Assembly: GCF_006442965.1 (NCBI RefSeq)
Contig: NZ_VFWX01000008.1
Coordinates: 224,339 to 288,338, forward strand
DNA from: Mesorhizobium sp. CU3
GTDB lineage: Bacteria; Pseudomonadota; Alphaproteobacteria; Rhizobiales; Rhizobiaceae
Reading direction: 5' to 3'
DNA: 64,000 nt
Shown: in pieces, positions 38,564 to 47,726 of the stretch
How positions within the stretch are numbered: position 1 is the first letter of the stretch
How the letters are laid out: each line of letters starts with the position of its first letter
The notes under the pieces: generated by a model
The model's database searches: none
The model's input: the letters and a program-made list of their open reading frames with translations, nothing else
What the model was told of the DNA's origin: nothing
Program-made: the position numbers and the translations under genes

Positions 38564-40471
38564 TCAGGCGCGCTGCGCCTGGACGCCTCGCCCGAGCGCG
38601 GCAAAGACCGTATGCACGATGCCGGCCGAATCCAGGCCGGCATCCGCGTACATCTTCTCGGGCTTGGCATGGTCGGTGAAGACGTCCGGCAGCACCAGCG
38701 GACGCACCTTGAGGCCGCTTTCGAGCAGGCCTTCATGAGCGAGGAAATGCAACACCTGGCTGGCGAAGCCGCCGATGGCGCCCTCTTCCACCGTCACCAG
38801 CACTTCATGCGAGCGTGCGAGCCGACGGATGAGATCCTCGTCCAACGGCTTGGCGAAACGCGCATCGGCGACAGAGGTGGAGAGGCCGGCGGCGCCGAGT
38901 TCCTCGGCTGCCACCAGGCAATCCTGCAGCCGCGTGCCGAAGGACAGCAGCGCTACTTTGGTGCCCTCCTTCAGGATGCGGCCCTTGCCGATGTCGAGCA
39001 CCTCGCCGCGTTCCGGCATGTCGACGCCGACGCCGTTGCCGCGTGGATAGCGGAAGGCGATCGGGCCGTCATCATAGGATGCCGCGGTCCGCACCATGTG
39101 GCGAAGTTCCGCCTCGTCGGCGGCGGCCATGACAACGAAGCCCGGCAGCGTCGTGAGGAAGGTGGTGTCGAAGGCGCCGCAATGGGTGGCGCCGTCGGCG
39201 CCGACGAAGCCGGCGCGGTCGATGGGAAAGCGCACCGGCAATTTCTGGATCGCCACGTCATGGACGACCTGGTCGTAGGCGCGCTGCAGGAAGGTCGAGT
39301 AGATGGCGGCAAAAGGCTTGTAGCCTTCGGTGGCCAGCCCGGCGGCGAATGTCACCGCATGCTGCTCGGCGATACCGACATCGAAGGTGCGGGACGGAAA
39401 CACCTCGCCGAACAGGTCGAGGCCGGTGCCGGTCGGCATGGCGGCGGTGATGGCGACGATGCGCTCGTCGTCGCGCGCTTCCTGGATCAGGCTTTCGGCG
39501 AAAACCTTGGTGTAGGCCGGCGCATTGGCCGGCGCCTTGGCCTGCGCGCCGGTGATGACGTCGAACTTGTTGACGCCGTGATATTTGTCGGCGGCGGCTT
39601 CCGCCGGCGCATAGCCCTTGCCCTTCTGGGTCACGACATGGATGAGCACCGGGCCGTCGCCATTGTCGCGGACGTTCTTCAAGACCGGGATCAGGTGCTC
39701 GAGATTGTGCCCGTCGATCGGGCCGATATGATAGAAGCCGAGCTCCTCGAACAGCGTGCCGCCGGTGACGTAGCCGCGCGCATGCTCGACGGCGCGGGTG
39801 ATGGCGCGGTCGGCGCGCTTGCCGAGATAGGAGGTCAGCTTCTTGCCGAAATCGCGCAGGCCGAGATAGGCCTTGCCTGACGCCAGCCTGGCCAGATAAG
39901 CGCTCATCGCGCCGGTCGGCGGCGCGATCGACATGTCGTTGTCGTTGAGGATGACGATGAGGCGGGCATCCAGCGCACCCGCATTGTTCAAGGCCTCGAA
40001 GGCCATGCCGGCCGACATCGAGCCGTCGCCGATGACGGAAATGACATTGTTGCGGCCGCCCGACAGGTCGCGCGCCATGGCCATGCCGAGTCCGGCCGAA
40101 ATCGAGGTCGAGGAGTGCGCTGCGCCAAACGGGTCGTATTCGCTCTCGGCCCGCCGGGTGAAGCCGGACAGGCCGCCTTCCTGGCGCAGCGTGCGGATGC
40201 GGTCGCGGCGCCCGGTCAGGATCTTGTGCGGATAGGCCTGGTGGCCGACATCCCAGATCAGCCGGTCATCCGGCGTGTTGAAGACATAGTGCAGCGCGAC
40301 CGTCAGCTCGACGACGCCGAGGCCGGCGCCGAGGTGGCCGCCGGTCTGCGACACCGCGTCGATCAGCTCGGCGCGCAGCTCGGCGGCGAGCTGCGGGAGC
40401 TCGCTCTCGTCAAGCGTTCGCAAGTCCGCCGGGATGCGGACCTTGTCGAGCAGCGGCGTGTCTGGCTTCAC
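38564..40471 (-). CDS. dxs: 1-deoxy-D-xylulose-5-phosphate synthase
   Basis: Thiamine-diphosphate enzyme condensing pyruvate and glyceraldehyde 3-phosphate, the first step of the MEP pathway. 635 aa from GTG 40471, with AGGA upstream. The ThDP-Mg motif is [18 protein letters not shown], the N-terminal histidine block is [11 protein letters not shown], and the transketolase-type segment PTGTGLDLF and the Glu-containing [13 protein letters not shown] are complete. Length matches the family. Confidence 0.98.
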   Translation of the reverse strand: MKPDTPLLDKVRIPADLRTLDESELPQLAAELRAELIDAVSQTGGHLGAGLGVVELTVALHYVFNTPDDRLIWDVGHQAYPHKILTGRRDRIRTLRQEGGLSGFTRRAESEYDPFGAAHSSTSISAGLGMAMARDLSGGRNNVISVIGDGSMSAGMAFEALNNAGALDARLIVILNDNDMSIAPPTGAMSAYLARLASGKAYLGLRDFGKKLTSYLGKRADRAITRAVEHARGYVTGGTLFEELGFYHIGPIDGHNLEHLIPVLKNVRDNGDGPVLIHVVTQKGKGYAPAEAAADKYHGVNKFDVITGAQAKAPANAPAYTKVFAESLIQEARDDERIVAITAAMPTGTGLDLFGEVFPSRTFDVGIAEQHAVTFAAGLATEGYKPFAAIYSTFLQRAYDQVVHDVAIQKLPVRFPIDRAGFVGADGATHCGAFDTTFLTTLPGFVVMAAADEAELRHMVRTAASYDDGPIAFRYPRGNGVGVDMPERGEVLDIGKGRILKEGTKVALLSFGTRLQDCLVAAEELGAAGLSTSVADARFAKPLDEDLIRRLARSHEVLVTVEEGAIGGFASQVLHFLAHEGLLESGLKVRPLVLPDVFTDHAKPEKMYADAGLDSAGIVHTVFAALGRGVQAQRA

Positions 40472-40598
40472 TCGGGCGCGTCCTGCTTCAATTGATCAAA
40501 CACGGCGCTACCAGAAAATTGCGCCATAATCATGCGCGGCATAGGCCGCTAGCGGGCGAATGTAAATGCGCGTCAGTGACGCGGATACACGGCAAACC

Positions 40599-41519
40599 TT
40601 AGCTTTCCGGCAGCGGAATGAACTCTTCCTCATCACCAGGAACGATATCGAAGCGCCCTGTCTTCCATTCCTGCTTGGCCTGCTCGATGCGTTCTTTCGA
40701 GGAGGAGACGAAATTCCACCAGATGTACCGCTTGGAGCCCAGCGAGGCGCCGCCGAACAGCATGAAATGCGCGCCGCGTTCGGACGAGACGACGATCTCC
40801 TCGCCCGGCTTGAACACAAGAAGCCGCTCGGCCGGGAAGCGGTCGCCGGCGATAGAAACCTCACCTTGGAGCGTGTAGATGGCGCGTTCCTCGGCATCGG
40901 CGGGGATTTGGACGCTGGCGCCGGCCGCCAGGCTGAGATCGGCGTAGAGCGTCTCCGACGCCGTCGCGACCGGCGAGCGCAGGCCTGAGAATTCGCCGAT
41001 GACCACCCGGCCTTTGATGCCTTCGGCATCGATCTCGGGCAGGCGGATCATCGCGGTGTTCTCGAAGATCGGCGCGACTTCCTCCTTGCCGTCCGGCAGC
41101 GCCAGCCAGGTCTGCAGGCCGGAGATCGACATCGGCGCGCCGCGCAACTCTTCCGGCGTGCGCTCGGAATGGACGATGCCGCGGCCGGCGGTCATCAAAT
41201 TCACGTCGCCTGGCGCGATCACCATTTCGGTGCCGAGGGAATCGCGGTGCCTGATCTTGCCGTCGAACAGATAGGTGACGGTGGAAAGCCCGATATGCGG
41301 GTGCGGGCGCACGTCGAGCGCGGTGCCGGCGCGCAGGATGGCCGGGCCCATGCGGTCGAAGAAGATGAACGGCCCGACCAGTCGGCGTTTTGCCGTCGGC
41401 AGAGCGCGGCGCACCTCGAAGCCGCCAATGTCCTTGGCGTTGGGCACGACCATCAGTTCGATCTGGTCGCAGGCGAAGGCGTCGCCGGGCTCAGGATCGT
41501 TTCCCGGAAAGAAGCTCAT
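40599..41519 (-). CDS. Pirin family protein
   Basis: 306-aa bicupin of the pirin family. The N-terminal cupin carries the metal-binding histidines in RPHPHIGLSTVTYLFDG and HRDSLG, and VMTAGRGIVHSE-like NLMTAGRGIVHSE. Bacterial pirins include quercetin dioxygenases and regulators of pyruvate metabolism; this one cannot be assigned further. It is 10 bp downstream of the DUF2277 gene, on the same strand as dxs. Confidence 0.93.
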   Translation of the reverse strand: MSFFPGNDPEPGDAFACDQIELMVVPNAKDIGGFEVRRALPTAKRRLVGPFIFFDRMGPAILRAGTALDVRPHPHIGLSTVTYLFDGKIRHRDSLGTEMVIAPGDVNLMTAGRGIVHSERTPEELRGAPMSISGLQTWLALPDGKEEVAPIFENTAMIRLPEIDAEGIKGRVVIGEFSGLRSPVATASETLYADLSLAAGASVQIPADAEERAIYTLQGEVSIAGDRFPAERLLVFKPGEEIVVSSERGAHFMLFGGASLGSKRYIWWNFVSSSKERIEQAKQEWKTGRFDIVPGDEEEFIPLPES

Positions 41520-41529
41520 GGCCAGGCCC

Positions 41530-41796
41530 TCAAGCGAAACGCAGCGCCGACCTGGCTTTTGCCTTGGCCGCCTCTTCCTCGCGGTTGCGCGGCTCCTGGT
41601 TGGTCTCGAGCGAGTCGATCAATTCGCGCGCGATGGCGGCGATCGCTTCGACGGCGTGATGGAAGGCGTGCTCGTTGCGCTTTGAGGGTTTGGTCGACCC
41701 GCTCAGCTTGCGCACGAACTGAAGCGCCGCGTCATGCACCTCGTCATTGGTTGCCGGCGGTTCGAAATTGGCCAGGGTCTTGATGTTGCGGCACAT
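41530..41796 (-). CDS. DUF2277 family protein
   Basis: 88-aa protein of the DUF2277 family, recognised by the invariant start MCRNIKTLANFEPPA. Mostly helical and highly charged, function unknown. It lies between xseB and the pirin gene and is probably co-transcribed with the latter. Confidence 0.9.
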   Translation of the reverse strand: MCRNIKTLANFEPPATNDEVHDAALQFVRKLSGSTKPSKRNEHAFHHAVEAIAAIARELIDSLETNQEPRNREEEAAKAKARSALRFA

Positions 41797-41841
41797 GGCT
41801 TGAACTCCTTACCTTGCTAGCTTTGCCTCACCGTCTTTCAA

Positions 41842-42093
41842 CTATTCCGCGTCGAGCGGCTCCGTTCCTACCGGCTTGCCGTCGCGCGACAACCTGATCT
41901 TCTCGACCTTGTCCTCGGCCGCCTTCAAGAGCCGGTCGCAATGCGCCTTCAGCGCCTCGCCGCGCTCATAGATCCTGATCGACTGGTCGAGCGGGACGTC
42001 GCCGCGCTCCAGATCATCGACGATCTTCTCCAGCGCGTCGAGCGCCTGCTCGAAGCTCATCGCCTTGACGTCCTCATTGCCTTCCACTGCCAT
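41842..42093 (-). CDS. xseB: Exodeoxyribonuclease VII small subunit
   Basis: 83-aa small subunit that binds in multiple copies to XseA to form exonuclease VII. The typical pattern [20 protein letters not shown] followed by [15 protein letters not shown] is complete. ATG 42093 is chosen; GTG 42096 immediately before is possible. It begins 3 bp after the deacetylase-like gene. The large subunit is not in the window. Confidence 0.95.
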   Translation of the reverse strand: MAVEGNEDVKAMSFEQALDALEKIVDDLERGDVPLDQSIRIYERGEALKAHCDRLLKAAEDKVEKIRLSRDGKPVGTEPLDAE

Positions 42094-42096
42094 CAC

Positions 42097-43023
42097 TTAT
42101 CCCTTCATCAGCCGCCCGACATGGGCGGCGACTGAAAATGCCAGTCCCTGCAGATCGTAGCCGCCTTCCAGCAGGCTGACGAGCCGATTGCCGCTATGGC
42201 GGCCGGCGCGCTCCATCAATTGCCCGGTCGCCCAGTCGAAATCATCCTCGGTCAGGTTGATCTCGGCCAGCGGGTCGCGATGATGCGCGTCGAAACCGGC
42301 GGAAATAATGATCAAGTCGGGCGCGAAGGCGTCGATCGAAGGCAGCACGCGCGACAGAAAGGCGTCGCGGAACAGGTCGCTGCCGGTGCGCGGCGCCAGC
42401 GGCGCGTTGACGATGTTGCCGGCGCCGGTCTCGCTTTTGGCCCCGGTGCCCGGATAGAGCGGCATCTGGTGCGTCGAGCAATAGAGCACCGACGGATCGT
42501 CCCAGAAGATGTCCTGCGTGCCGTTGCCGTGATGGACGTCCCAGTCGACGATGGCGACGCGCTCGGCCTGATGCTTCTTCTGCGCGTAGCGGGCGGCGAT
42601 GGCCGCCGTGTTGAACAGGCAAAAGCCCATCGCCGTGGTCTTTTCGGCATGATGGCCCGGCGGACGGGCGGCGACGAAGACGTTGGCGGCGCGGCCCTCG
42701 AAGACGTCGTCGACCGCCGCATTGGCGGCGCCGATCGCCGTCACCACGGCCTGCCAGCTCTTCGGGCTGGCGCTGGTGTCGGCGTCGATCAAGGCGATGC
42801 CGCTCTCCGGGATCGCCGCGCGAACGCGCTCGACGTGATCCTCGGGATGCGCATAGAGAATCGTTGCCTCATCGCCCTCCGGCGCCTTGACGCGGTCGAG
42901 CGCCGAAAAAGCCTCGTCGTCGAGCACGCGTTCGATGGCGCGCAGACGGTCGGGCCTTTCAGGATGGCCGGGCGGCGTGACGTGTTCCAGGAAGATCGGG
43001 TGCGTGTAGAGACGGGTTGTCAT
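42097..43023 (-). CDS. Histone deacetylase family amidohydrolase (acetoin utilisation/APAH-like)
   Basis: 308-aa zinc hydrolase of the arginase/deacetylase superfamily. The catalytic His pair is in PPGHHAEKTTAMGFC; zinc ligands are in VDWDVHHGNGTQD and SAGFDAHHRDPL. Bacterial members deacetylate polyamines or proteins; the substrate here is open. ATG 43023 is the natural start; ten more upstream residues are possible. It heads the run with xseB and is divergent from the riboswitch-bluB unit. Confidence 0.93.
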   Translation of the reverse strand: MTTRLYTHPIFLEHVTPPGHPERPDRLRAIERVLDDEAFSALDRVKAPEGDEATILYAHPEDHVERVRAAIPESGIALIDADTSASPKSWQAVVTAIGAANAAVDDVFEGRAANVFVAARPPGHHAEKTTAMGFCLFNTAAIAARYAQKKHQAERVAIVDWDVHHGNGTQDIFWDDPSVLYCSTHQMPLYPGTGAKSETGAGNIVNAPLAPRTGSDLFRDAFLSRVLPSIDAFAPDLIIISAGFDAHHRDPLAEINLTEDDFDWATGQLMERAGRHSGNRLVSLLEGGYDLQGLAFSVAAHVGRLMKG

Positions 43024-43150
43024 GGCGCCTAATCTAGGCACCTGTGGCCGCAATGACCATGTTTGGAAACGGAATGGCTGGGGAAAATTGCGTCAGGCCA
43101 TGTCGCCCGCGCCATTGGCGCGGCCCGCGCTTCGCGGTAAGGTCGCGTCG

Positions 43151-43305
43151 CTGCCTGGTGCCCGCGACGCGGGAGAATCGGGAACACGGTTTTATTCCGT
43201 GGCGTGCCCAACGCTGTAAGGGGGACCGCGCCGGCAAAGCCACTGTCGAAAGACGGGAAGGCGCCGGAGGCGGGTCGATCCCGAGCCAGAAGACCGGCCC
43301 GGCAG
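43151..43305 (+). promoter_or_regulatory. Cobalamin riboswitch upstream of bluB
   Basis: Closing stem CTGCC (43151-43155) with GGCAG (43301-43305). In order within it: GGTGCCCGCG, GGGAGAATCGGGAA, an ACGG/CCGT hairpin, the GCGTGCCCAACGCTGTAAGG block, GCCACTG, GGGAAGGCG, and the B12 box GAGCCAGAAGACCGGCC (43283-43299). These are the conserved parts of the adenosylcobalamin aptamer. The bluB start is 54 bp beyond the aptamer with a ribosome binding site AGGGGA near 43347, so control is probably at translation start or by an anti-SD helix. I see no clear terminator. Confidence 0.93.
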
Positions 43306-43358
43306 ACATGGTCTTGCGCTTGGTCAGGCGCAGGATTGCTTATCGCAGGGGAAAAGCG

Positions 43359-44096
43359 ATGCAAGCACAGGCGCTCGCCGTCGGCGGCGATGACTTTGAC
43401 CAATTGGCGCGCGACGCCGTCTACCGGGCGATGTTCACCCGGCGCGACGTGCGCAGCCATTTTACTCCCGACGATCTCGACGATTGCGTTCTGGCGCGGC
43501 TGCTCACCGCCGCCCACCACGCGCCGTCGGTCGGCTACATGCAGCCGTGGAATTTCATCGTCATCCGCGACGCGGAACGGCGGCGGCAGGTGCGCGACCT
43601 GTTCCTCGCCGCGCGCGAAAAGGAACTGCCGGCCATCGAGGCTGAGCGGCAGGCGCTTTACAGTAAGCTGAAGCTCGAAGGCATCTGCGAAAGCGCGCTC
43701 AATCTTTGCATCACCTGCGACCGGCAGCGCTCGAAAGACTCGCCGCTCGGGCGCTGGCACAATCCGGAAATGGACCTCTACAGCACCGTCTGCGCCGTGC
43801 AGAATTTCTGGCTGGCGGCACGAGCCGAGGGCGTCGGCGTCGGCTGGGTCAGCATCATCGAAACCGAGGCGCTGAAGCGGCTCTTGTCGATCCCCGAACA
43901 TGTCACGCCAATCGCCTATCTCTGCGTCGGCCGGGTCTCGGAGTTTGCGCCGAAGCCGGACCTGGAAGCGCATGGCTGGGGCAAGCGCCTGCCGCTGCCC
44001 GAGTTGGTGATGAGCGAGACCTTTCGCGGCGCCGGCGAGGCGACGCTCAAGTCGGCGATCGAAAGGCTTGGCGGCGAAAACGCGACGAGAAGCTGA
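43359..44096 (+). CDS. bluB: 5,6-dimethylbenzimidazole synthase
   Basis: Oxygen-dependent flavin-destroying enzyme that turns FMNH2 into 5,6-dimethylbenzimidazole, the lower ligand of cobalamin. 245 aa, nitroreductase fold. Visible blocks: RRDVRSHF, LLTAAHHAPSVGYMQPWNF, and the C-terminal AYLCVGRVSEFAPKPDLE with GWGKRLPL. ATG 43359 has AGGGGA upstream. The gene sits directly behind a cobalamin riboswitch, which strongly supports the call. Confidence 0.97.
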   Translation: MQAQALAVGGDDFDQLARDAVYRAMFTRRDVRSHFTPDDLDDCVLARLLTAAHHAPSVGYMQPWNFIVIRDAERRRQVRDLFLAAREKELPAIEAERQALYSKLKLEGICESALNLCITCDRQRSKDSPLGRWHNPEMDLYSTVCAVQNFWLAARAEGVGVGWVSIIETEALKRLLSIPEHVTPIAYLCVGRVSEFAPKPDLEAHGWGKRLPLPELVMSETFRGAGEATLKSAIERLGGENATRS

Positions 44097-45080
44097 TCAA
44101 GCCGCCCGGGGCGCGTCCCAGCGCGAGTTGCCGCCGAAGGAGGCAAGCGCCTTGTCGCGCAACTCCCGGAATTTCGACGACGCCTCGGCCAGGCGGCTGT
44201 CCCATTCCGGGTTGGGCACCTGGCCTTCGATGGCGTCGAAATAGACCTGCATGAGCGAGGCGATGGCGAAGGGCTCGATGAAGGCAGCCTTGAAGGCCCA
44301 GGCAAAGACGATGGCCAGCACAAAGGCCCAGCCGGCGAGCTGTCCGGGCATGACCCACAGGATCGCTGCCGCGGGCGCTAGCATCAACAGAAAGATGACG
44401 AAGGACACGACCCACATGATCACCGCCAGCCAGACGGCGTTCTTGACCATGTGCTTGCCATTCTGCGCGTAGAGCACGACGCCTTGCCGCGCCGTCTCGA
44501 AGGGCGAGTTCGAATTGATGCGGATGTTGTAGCCGAGGATGATCTCGTCAACATAGGTCAGCGACAGGCGGATCACCGTGTTGATGAAGCTAACCAGGCC
44601 GCTCAGGCCCGGAATGGGCAGGAAGGCGGCGATGCCGCCGATCAGGCCGGTGATGGCGCGGATGGCGCCCTTGACCAGTTGGTCGACGACGAAAAGGATG
44701 TTGGCCTCGGCGAAGCGCTGGGTCACCACTTGCTTGGCATAGGCGATCTGGCCCTGGCCGTCCGGAACGTCGCGGCCGTCGATCAGATGCACCATGACGG
44801 CGATGTGGCCGGCCTTCAGCACATAGAGGATGTATTCGCGGATCCAGTAGACGGCGATCGAGACGATGCCGAAGCCGACAACGCCGCCCCACAAGGCAAA
44901 GGATGTCGGCCCGTCAGGATCGGTGGAGATATGACCGACGCCGTAGCCGACGCTGGCGCCCGTGCCGGTCGCCATGATGTAGGCGACCGTGATGCCGAAA
45001 TAGACGATCATGCGAAAGACGATGAACGGCCATGTCCGCATCATGATGGACACCGACCTGCCGATGCTGAAGTCCCACAT
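44097..45080 (-). CDS. Conserved integral membrane protein, unknown
   Basis: 327-aa protein with about six hydrophobic helices, at about 18-40, 58-82, 133-160, 205-235 and 240-270, and amphipathic stretches. The start MWDFSIGRSVSIMMRTWPFI is conserved-looking; ATG 45080 is chosen over an upstream GTG. The C-terminus is hydrophilic (NPEWDSRLAEASSKFRELRD). I do not recognise a named family; it may belong to a rhizobial family of uncharacterised membrane proteins. It converges with bluB, with no gap between the stops. Confidence 0.72.
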   Translation of the reverse strand: MWDFSIGRSVSIMMRTWPFIVFRMIVYFGITVAYIMATGTGASVGYGVGHISTDPDGPTSFALWGGVVGFGIVSIAVYWIREYILYVLKAGHIAVMVHLIDGRDVPDGQGQIAYAKQVVTQRFAEANILFVVDQLVKGAIRAITGLIGGIAAFLPIPGLSGLVSFINTVIRLSLTYVDEIILGYNIRINSNSPFETARQGVVLYAQNGKHMVKNAVWLAVIMWVVSFVIFLLMLAPAAAILWVMPGQLAGWAFVLAIVFAWAFKAAFIEPFAIASLMQVYFDAIEGQVPNPEWDSRLAEASSKFRELRDKALASFGGNSRWDAPRAA

Positions 45081-45212
45081 GGCCCCGACTCTCCACACCC
45101 CTAGAGTTGGCGGGAGAAGATGCGCCCAAGGCCGCGAAAGTCAATTGCGGCCACGGCGTGCGCCGCGCAAAACCGGTGCACAAGCCCGACGGTCGGGTTC
45201 ATTGGCGTGTGG

Positions 45213-45806
45213 TCAGGTCTTCTTAAGCAGACCCTCCAGCAGTTGCTTGAAGGCCGCAATGGCCTTTTTCGACGTCGCCGCCGGATCCTTGGCGTTGGCG
45301 ATGCGCTGCGAAGCCTGGCTGCTGGCGCCGTTGATCAGCCGGGCCGCCGTCTCCGGATCGAGATCGGCAACGACCACCCCCTCCTCCTGCAGCGCTGTCA
45401 GGTGATCGGTCATCGAGGCGACGCAGGCGTTGGCGTTTTGCCATTGCGCCGGGTCGCCCAGCACCGCCGGGCCGTCGCGGAACATGATGCGCTGGATTTC
45501 CGGCTCCAGCGCCATCTCGATATAGGTGGTGCATTCGTCGACGAAATGCTGCCAGCGGGTCGGCGCCTTCGACGCCACCTCGTTGACGCGCGCGGCCATT
45601 TCGCCATCGATCTCGGCGATCACCGCCTGCAGCAGGCCCTTCTTGTCGCCGAAATGATGGTAGAGCGCGCCGCGCGTGAGACCGGCCGACGCGGTGAAAT
45701 CGTCCATCGAGGCCTCGGCATAGCCGATCGTGCCGAAGGCCTGGCGCGCCGCCGCGATCAGCTTGGCACGGGTCTCGGCGATCATCTCCTTGCGCGGTCT
45801 GTGCAT
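45213..45806 (-). CDS. TetR/AcrR family repressor
   Basis: 197-aa regulator with an N-terminal helix-turn-helix (about 27-50: EASMDDFTASAGLTRGALYH, preceded by LIAAARQAFGTIGY) and a TetR_C-like ligand domain. It is divergent from an MFS transporter gene, with three CATACG-N3-CGTATG palindromes between them. The likely role is to repress both genes until an unknown drug or metabolite binds. Starts at ATG 45806. Confidence 0.93.
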   Translation of the reverse strand: MHRPRKEMIAETRAKLIAAARQAFGTIGYAEASMDDFTASAGLTRGALYHHFGDKKGLLQAVIAEIDGEMAARVNEVASKAPTRWQHFVDECTTYIEMALEPEIQRIMFRDGPAVLGDPAQWQNANACVASMTDHLTALQEEGVVVADLDPETAARLINGASSQASQRIANAKDPAATSKKAIAAFKQLLEGLLKKT

Positions 45807-45822
45807 GCGCTGGCCCTATTCA

Positions 45823-45837
45823 CATACGCAACGTATG
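45823..45837. promoter_or_regulatory. TetR operator, site 1
   Basis: CATACGCAACGTATG: perfect CATACG/CGTATG arms around a 3-bp centre. It is nearest the regulator gene, centred 24 bp upstream of its ATG, and so suited to autorepression. Confidence 0.8.
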
Positions 45838-45845
45838 CCAATTGA

Positions 45846-45860
45846 CATACGGGGCGTATG
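45846..45860. promoter_or_regulatory. TetR operator, site 2
   Basis: CATACGGGGCGTATG. Same arms as site 1, with a GGG centre. It overlaps a TTGACA (45842-45847) that could be a -35 for the MFS gene. It is the exact reverse complement of site 3. Confidence 0.85.
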
Positions 45861-45874
45861 AACTACCTGAAATT

Positions 45875-45889
45875 CATACGCCCCGTATG
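45875..45889. promoter_or_regulatory. TetR operator, site 3
   Basis: CATACGCCCCGTATG. With site 2 it makes a larger 17-bp-arm inverted repeat (45846-45889 with flanking AA/TT). It lies 36 bp before the MFS start, in the expected -10 to leader region. Confidence 0.85.
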
Positions 45890-45925
45890 TAATTGTGCTA
45901 TGCACCCTTGTCGAGGAGCAGGACC

Positions 45926-47146
45926 ATGCGAAATCCCTATTCGGACATCTTCCGGGTTCCCGGCACCAAAGGCTTCGCCGCGGCGGCCTTCATCGCGCGG
46001 CTGCCCATCGCCATGGCGCCGATCGGCATCGTGGCCATGCTGTCGCAGACACATGGCGAATATTGGCTGGCGGGTGCCGTCTCGGCGACCTACGCGCTGG
46101 TTAATGCGTTTCTGTCACCGCAGATATCGCGATGGGTGGACCAGCGCGGCCAGACCGCGATCGCGTTTCCGACGACGCTTATCTCGGTGCTTGCCTTCGC
46201 AGTGCTGGTCGTGGCGGCCAACCAGCACTGGCCGGTCTGGAGCTTGTTCCTGTCGGCGCTGCTTGCCGCCGCCATGCCGAGCATTCCGGCGCTGGTGAGA
46301 GCACGCTGGACCGAGATTTTTCGCGATCGGCCTGAGCTCAACACCGCCTTCGCCTTCGAATCCGCCGCGGACGAACTGGTCTATGTCGCCGGAGCCTCGC
46401 TGTCGGTGGGCTTGAGCGCAGCACTCTTCCCTGAAGCCGGCATGGTGGTCAGCACACTGCTTCTGGCGCTTGGCGTGGCGGCCTTCCTGCTGCAGCGCTC
46501 GTCCGAGCCTCCTGTCCGGCCGGCGGAGCATGGCGTGGCCGGTTCGGCGATCCGCCTGCGCCCGGTGCAGATCATCACCTTCGCGCTCATCTTCGTCGGC
46601 GCGACCTTCGCCACCACGGAAGTCACCACCGTCGCTATCACCAAGGCGCTCGGTCAGCCCGAAGCCGCGAGCCTTGTCATCGGCGTCTATGCGCTGGGGT
46701 CCTTCGTGGTCGGCATCATCATCGGCGCGCTCAGTCTCAAGGCGGCGCTGCAGCGGCAGTTGGCCGTCGCTGTCGGCGTCGTCGCGCTCACCACGCTGCC
46801 ACTGCTCTTTGCCGACACGGTGCCGGCCCTGGCGCTTGCTGTTTTCGTCAGCGGCGTGGCGATCTCGCCGACCTTCATCACCGCCTTCGGGCTGATCGAG
46901 CGGCACGTGCCGGCGGCAATGCTCACCGAAGGCGTCACCTGGGTGACGACCGGCATCGGCATCGGCATGGCGCTGGGCTCCTTCGCCGCCGGCTGGATGG
47001 TCGACACTTTCGGGCCGCAGAATGGGTTCTGGGTCTCGGTGGCGGCAGGCGCGATCGCTTTCGCCACGGTTCTCGCCGGGCAATGCAGGCTGGCGACGGA
47101 CGATTGCGACGTGGACAAGGGTGAGGCGGTGGTGCCGGCGGAGTAA
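45926..47146 (+). CDS. MFS transporter
   Basis: 406-aa major facilitator with twelve predicted helices, like drug/sugar efflux proteins of the DHA/YbjJ kind. The start MRNPYSDIFRVPGTKGFAAA is common in this group. ATG 45926 has GAGGAGCAGG upstream; longer readings would cross the operator region. A TetR repressor gene and three operators lie upstream, so export of an inducing compound is likely. Substrate unknown. Confidence 0.92.
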   Translation: MRNPYSDIFRVPGTKGFAAAAFIARLPIAMAPIGIVAMLSQTHGEYWLAGAVSATYALVNAFLSPQISRWVDQRGQTAIAFPTTLISVLAFAVLVVAANQHWPVWSLFLSALLAAAMPSIPALVRARWTEIFRDRPELNTAFAFESAADELVYVAGASLSVGLSAALFPEAGMVVSTLLLALGVAAFLLQRSSEPPVRPAEHGVAGSAIRLRPVQIITFALIFVGATFATTEVTTVAITKALGQPEAASLVIGVYALGSFVVGIIIGALSLKAALQRQLAVAVGVVALTTLPLLFADTVPALALAVFVSGVAISPTFITAFGLIERHVPAAMLTEGVTWVTTGIGIGMALGSFAAGWMVDTFGPQNGFWVSVAAGAIAFATVLAGQCRLATDDCDVDKGEAVVPAE

Positions 47147-47166
47147 CCCCCACGGCCGGCATGGCG

Positions 47167-47703
47167 TCAGGCCGGCCGTCGCCCCGAATAGCTCGCCGCC
47201 GTGATGATGAAGAGCCCCGTCGGCGCGCCGTGCAGCATGACCTCCCTGTCGAAGGCGAAGCCGCATTTCTCCAGCACGCGGCGCGAGGCCGGATTGGCCG
47301 GTCGCGCCAAGGCGATCACACGCTCCGCCTCCAAGGTCAGGAATGCCGTACGCAACGCCTCCAGGACCAGTTCGCTGGCATAGCCTTGGCCCCAGTTATC
47401 GGGATGGAGATGGTAGGAAAGGTTCAGGCCGTCGAAGTCGTTCGAGACGGTGATGCCGCCGAATCCGACCAGCCTGCCCTCCGCCTCGACCGCCCAGCGG
47501 CCAAAGCCGCGCCTGTTCCAGTGGTCGATGTCGCGGGCAAGCCGCGCGGCGCTCTGCTGCGACGTGTCCGGTGTCGGATCGGGGCGATGCGCCACGAGCT
47601 CGGGCCGCGAAAAGAGGTCTACCACGAAATCGAGATCGACTTGCTTCGGTCGCCGCAACAGCAATCGCGCGCTGCGCTGGCTCAAGGGCAGTGACGCCGC
47701 CAT
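47167..47703 (-). CDS. GNAT family acetyltransferase
   Basis: 178-aa acetyltransferase of the RimJ/RimL-like group. Blocks: RLLLRRPKQVDLDFV, GRLVGFGGITV, YHLHPDNWGQGYASELV (acetyl-CoA loop) and ARPANPASRRVLEKCGF. ATG 47703 is the natural start; the longer reading upstream runs into ribB on the same strand. It lies 23 bp downstream of ribB and may share its transcript. Target unknown. Confidence 0.88.
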   Translation of the reverse strand: MAASLPLSQRSARLLLRRPKQVDLDFVVDLFSRPELVAHRPDPTPDTSQQSAARLARDIDHWNRRGFGRWAVEAEGRLVGFGGITVSNDFDGLNLSYHLHPDNWGQGYASELVLEALRTAFLTLEAERVIALARPANPASRRVLEKCGFAFDREVMLHGAPTGLFIITAASYSGRRPA

Positions 47704-47726
47704 TGCAAAGCCCGCCGCGCGAAGTG

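Noticed and set aside
40472..40598. Gap between the pirin gene and dxs searched for a thiamine riboswitch
   Set aside because: No THI-box motif (CTGAGA...ACCTG-type) is seen on the minus strand.
45858..46298. Frame starting inside the TetR operators and overlapping the MFS gene
   Set aside because: Pro/Arg/Ser-rich shadow of the MFS gene in another frame; its start lies within the operator array.
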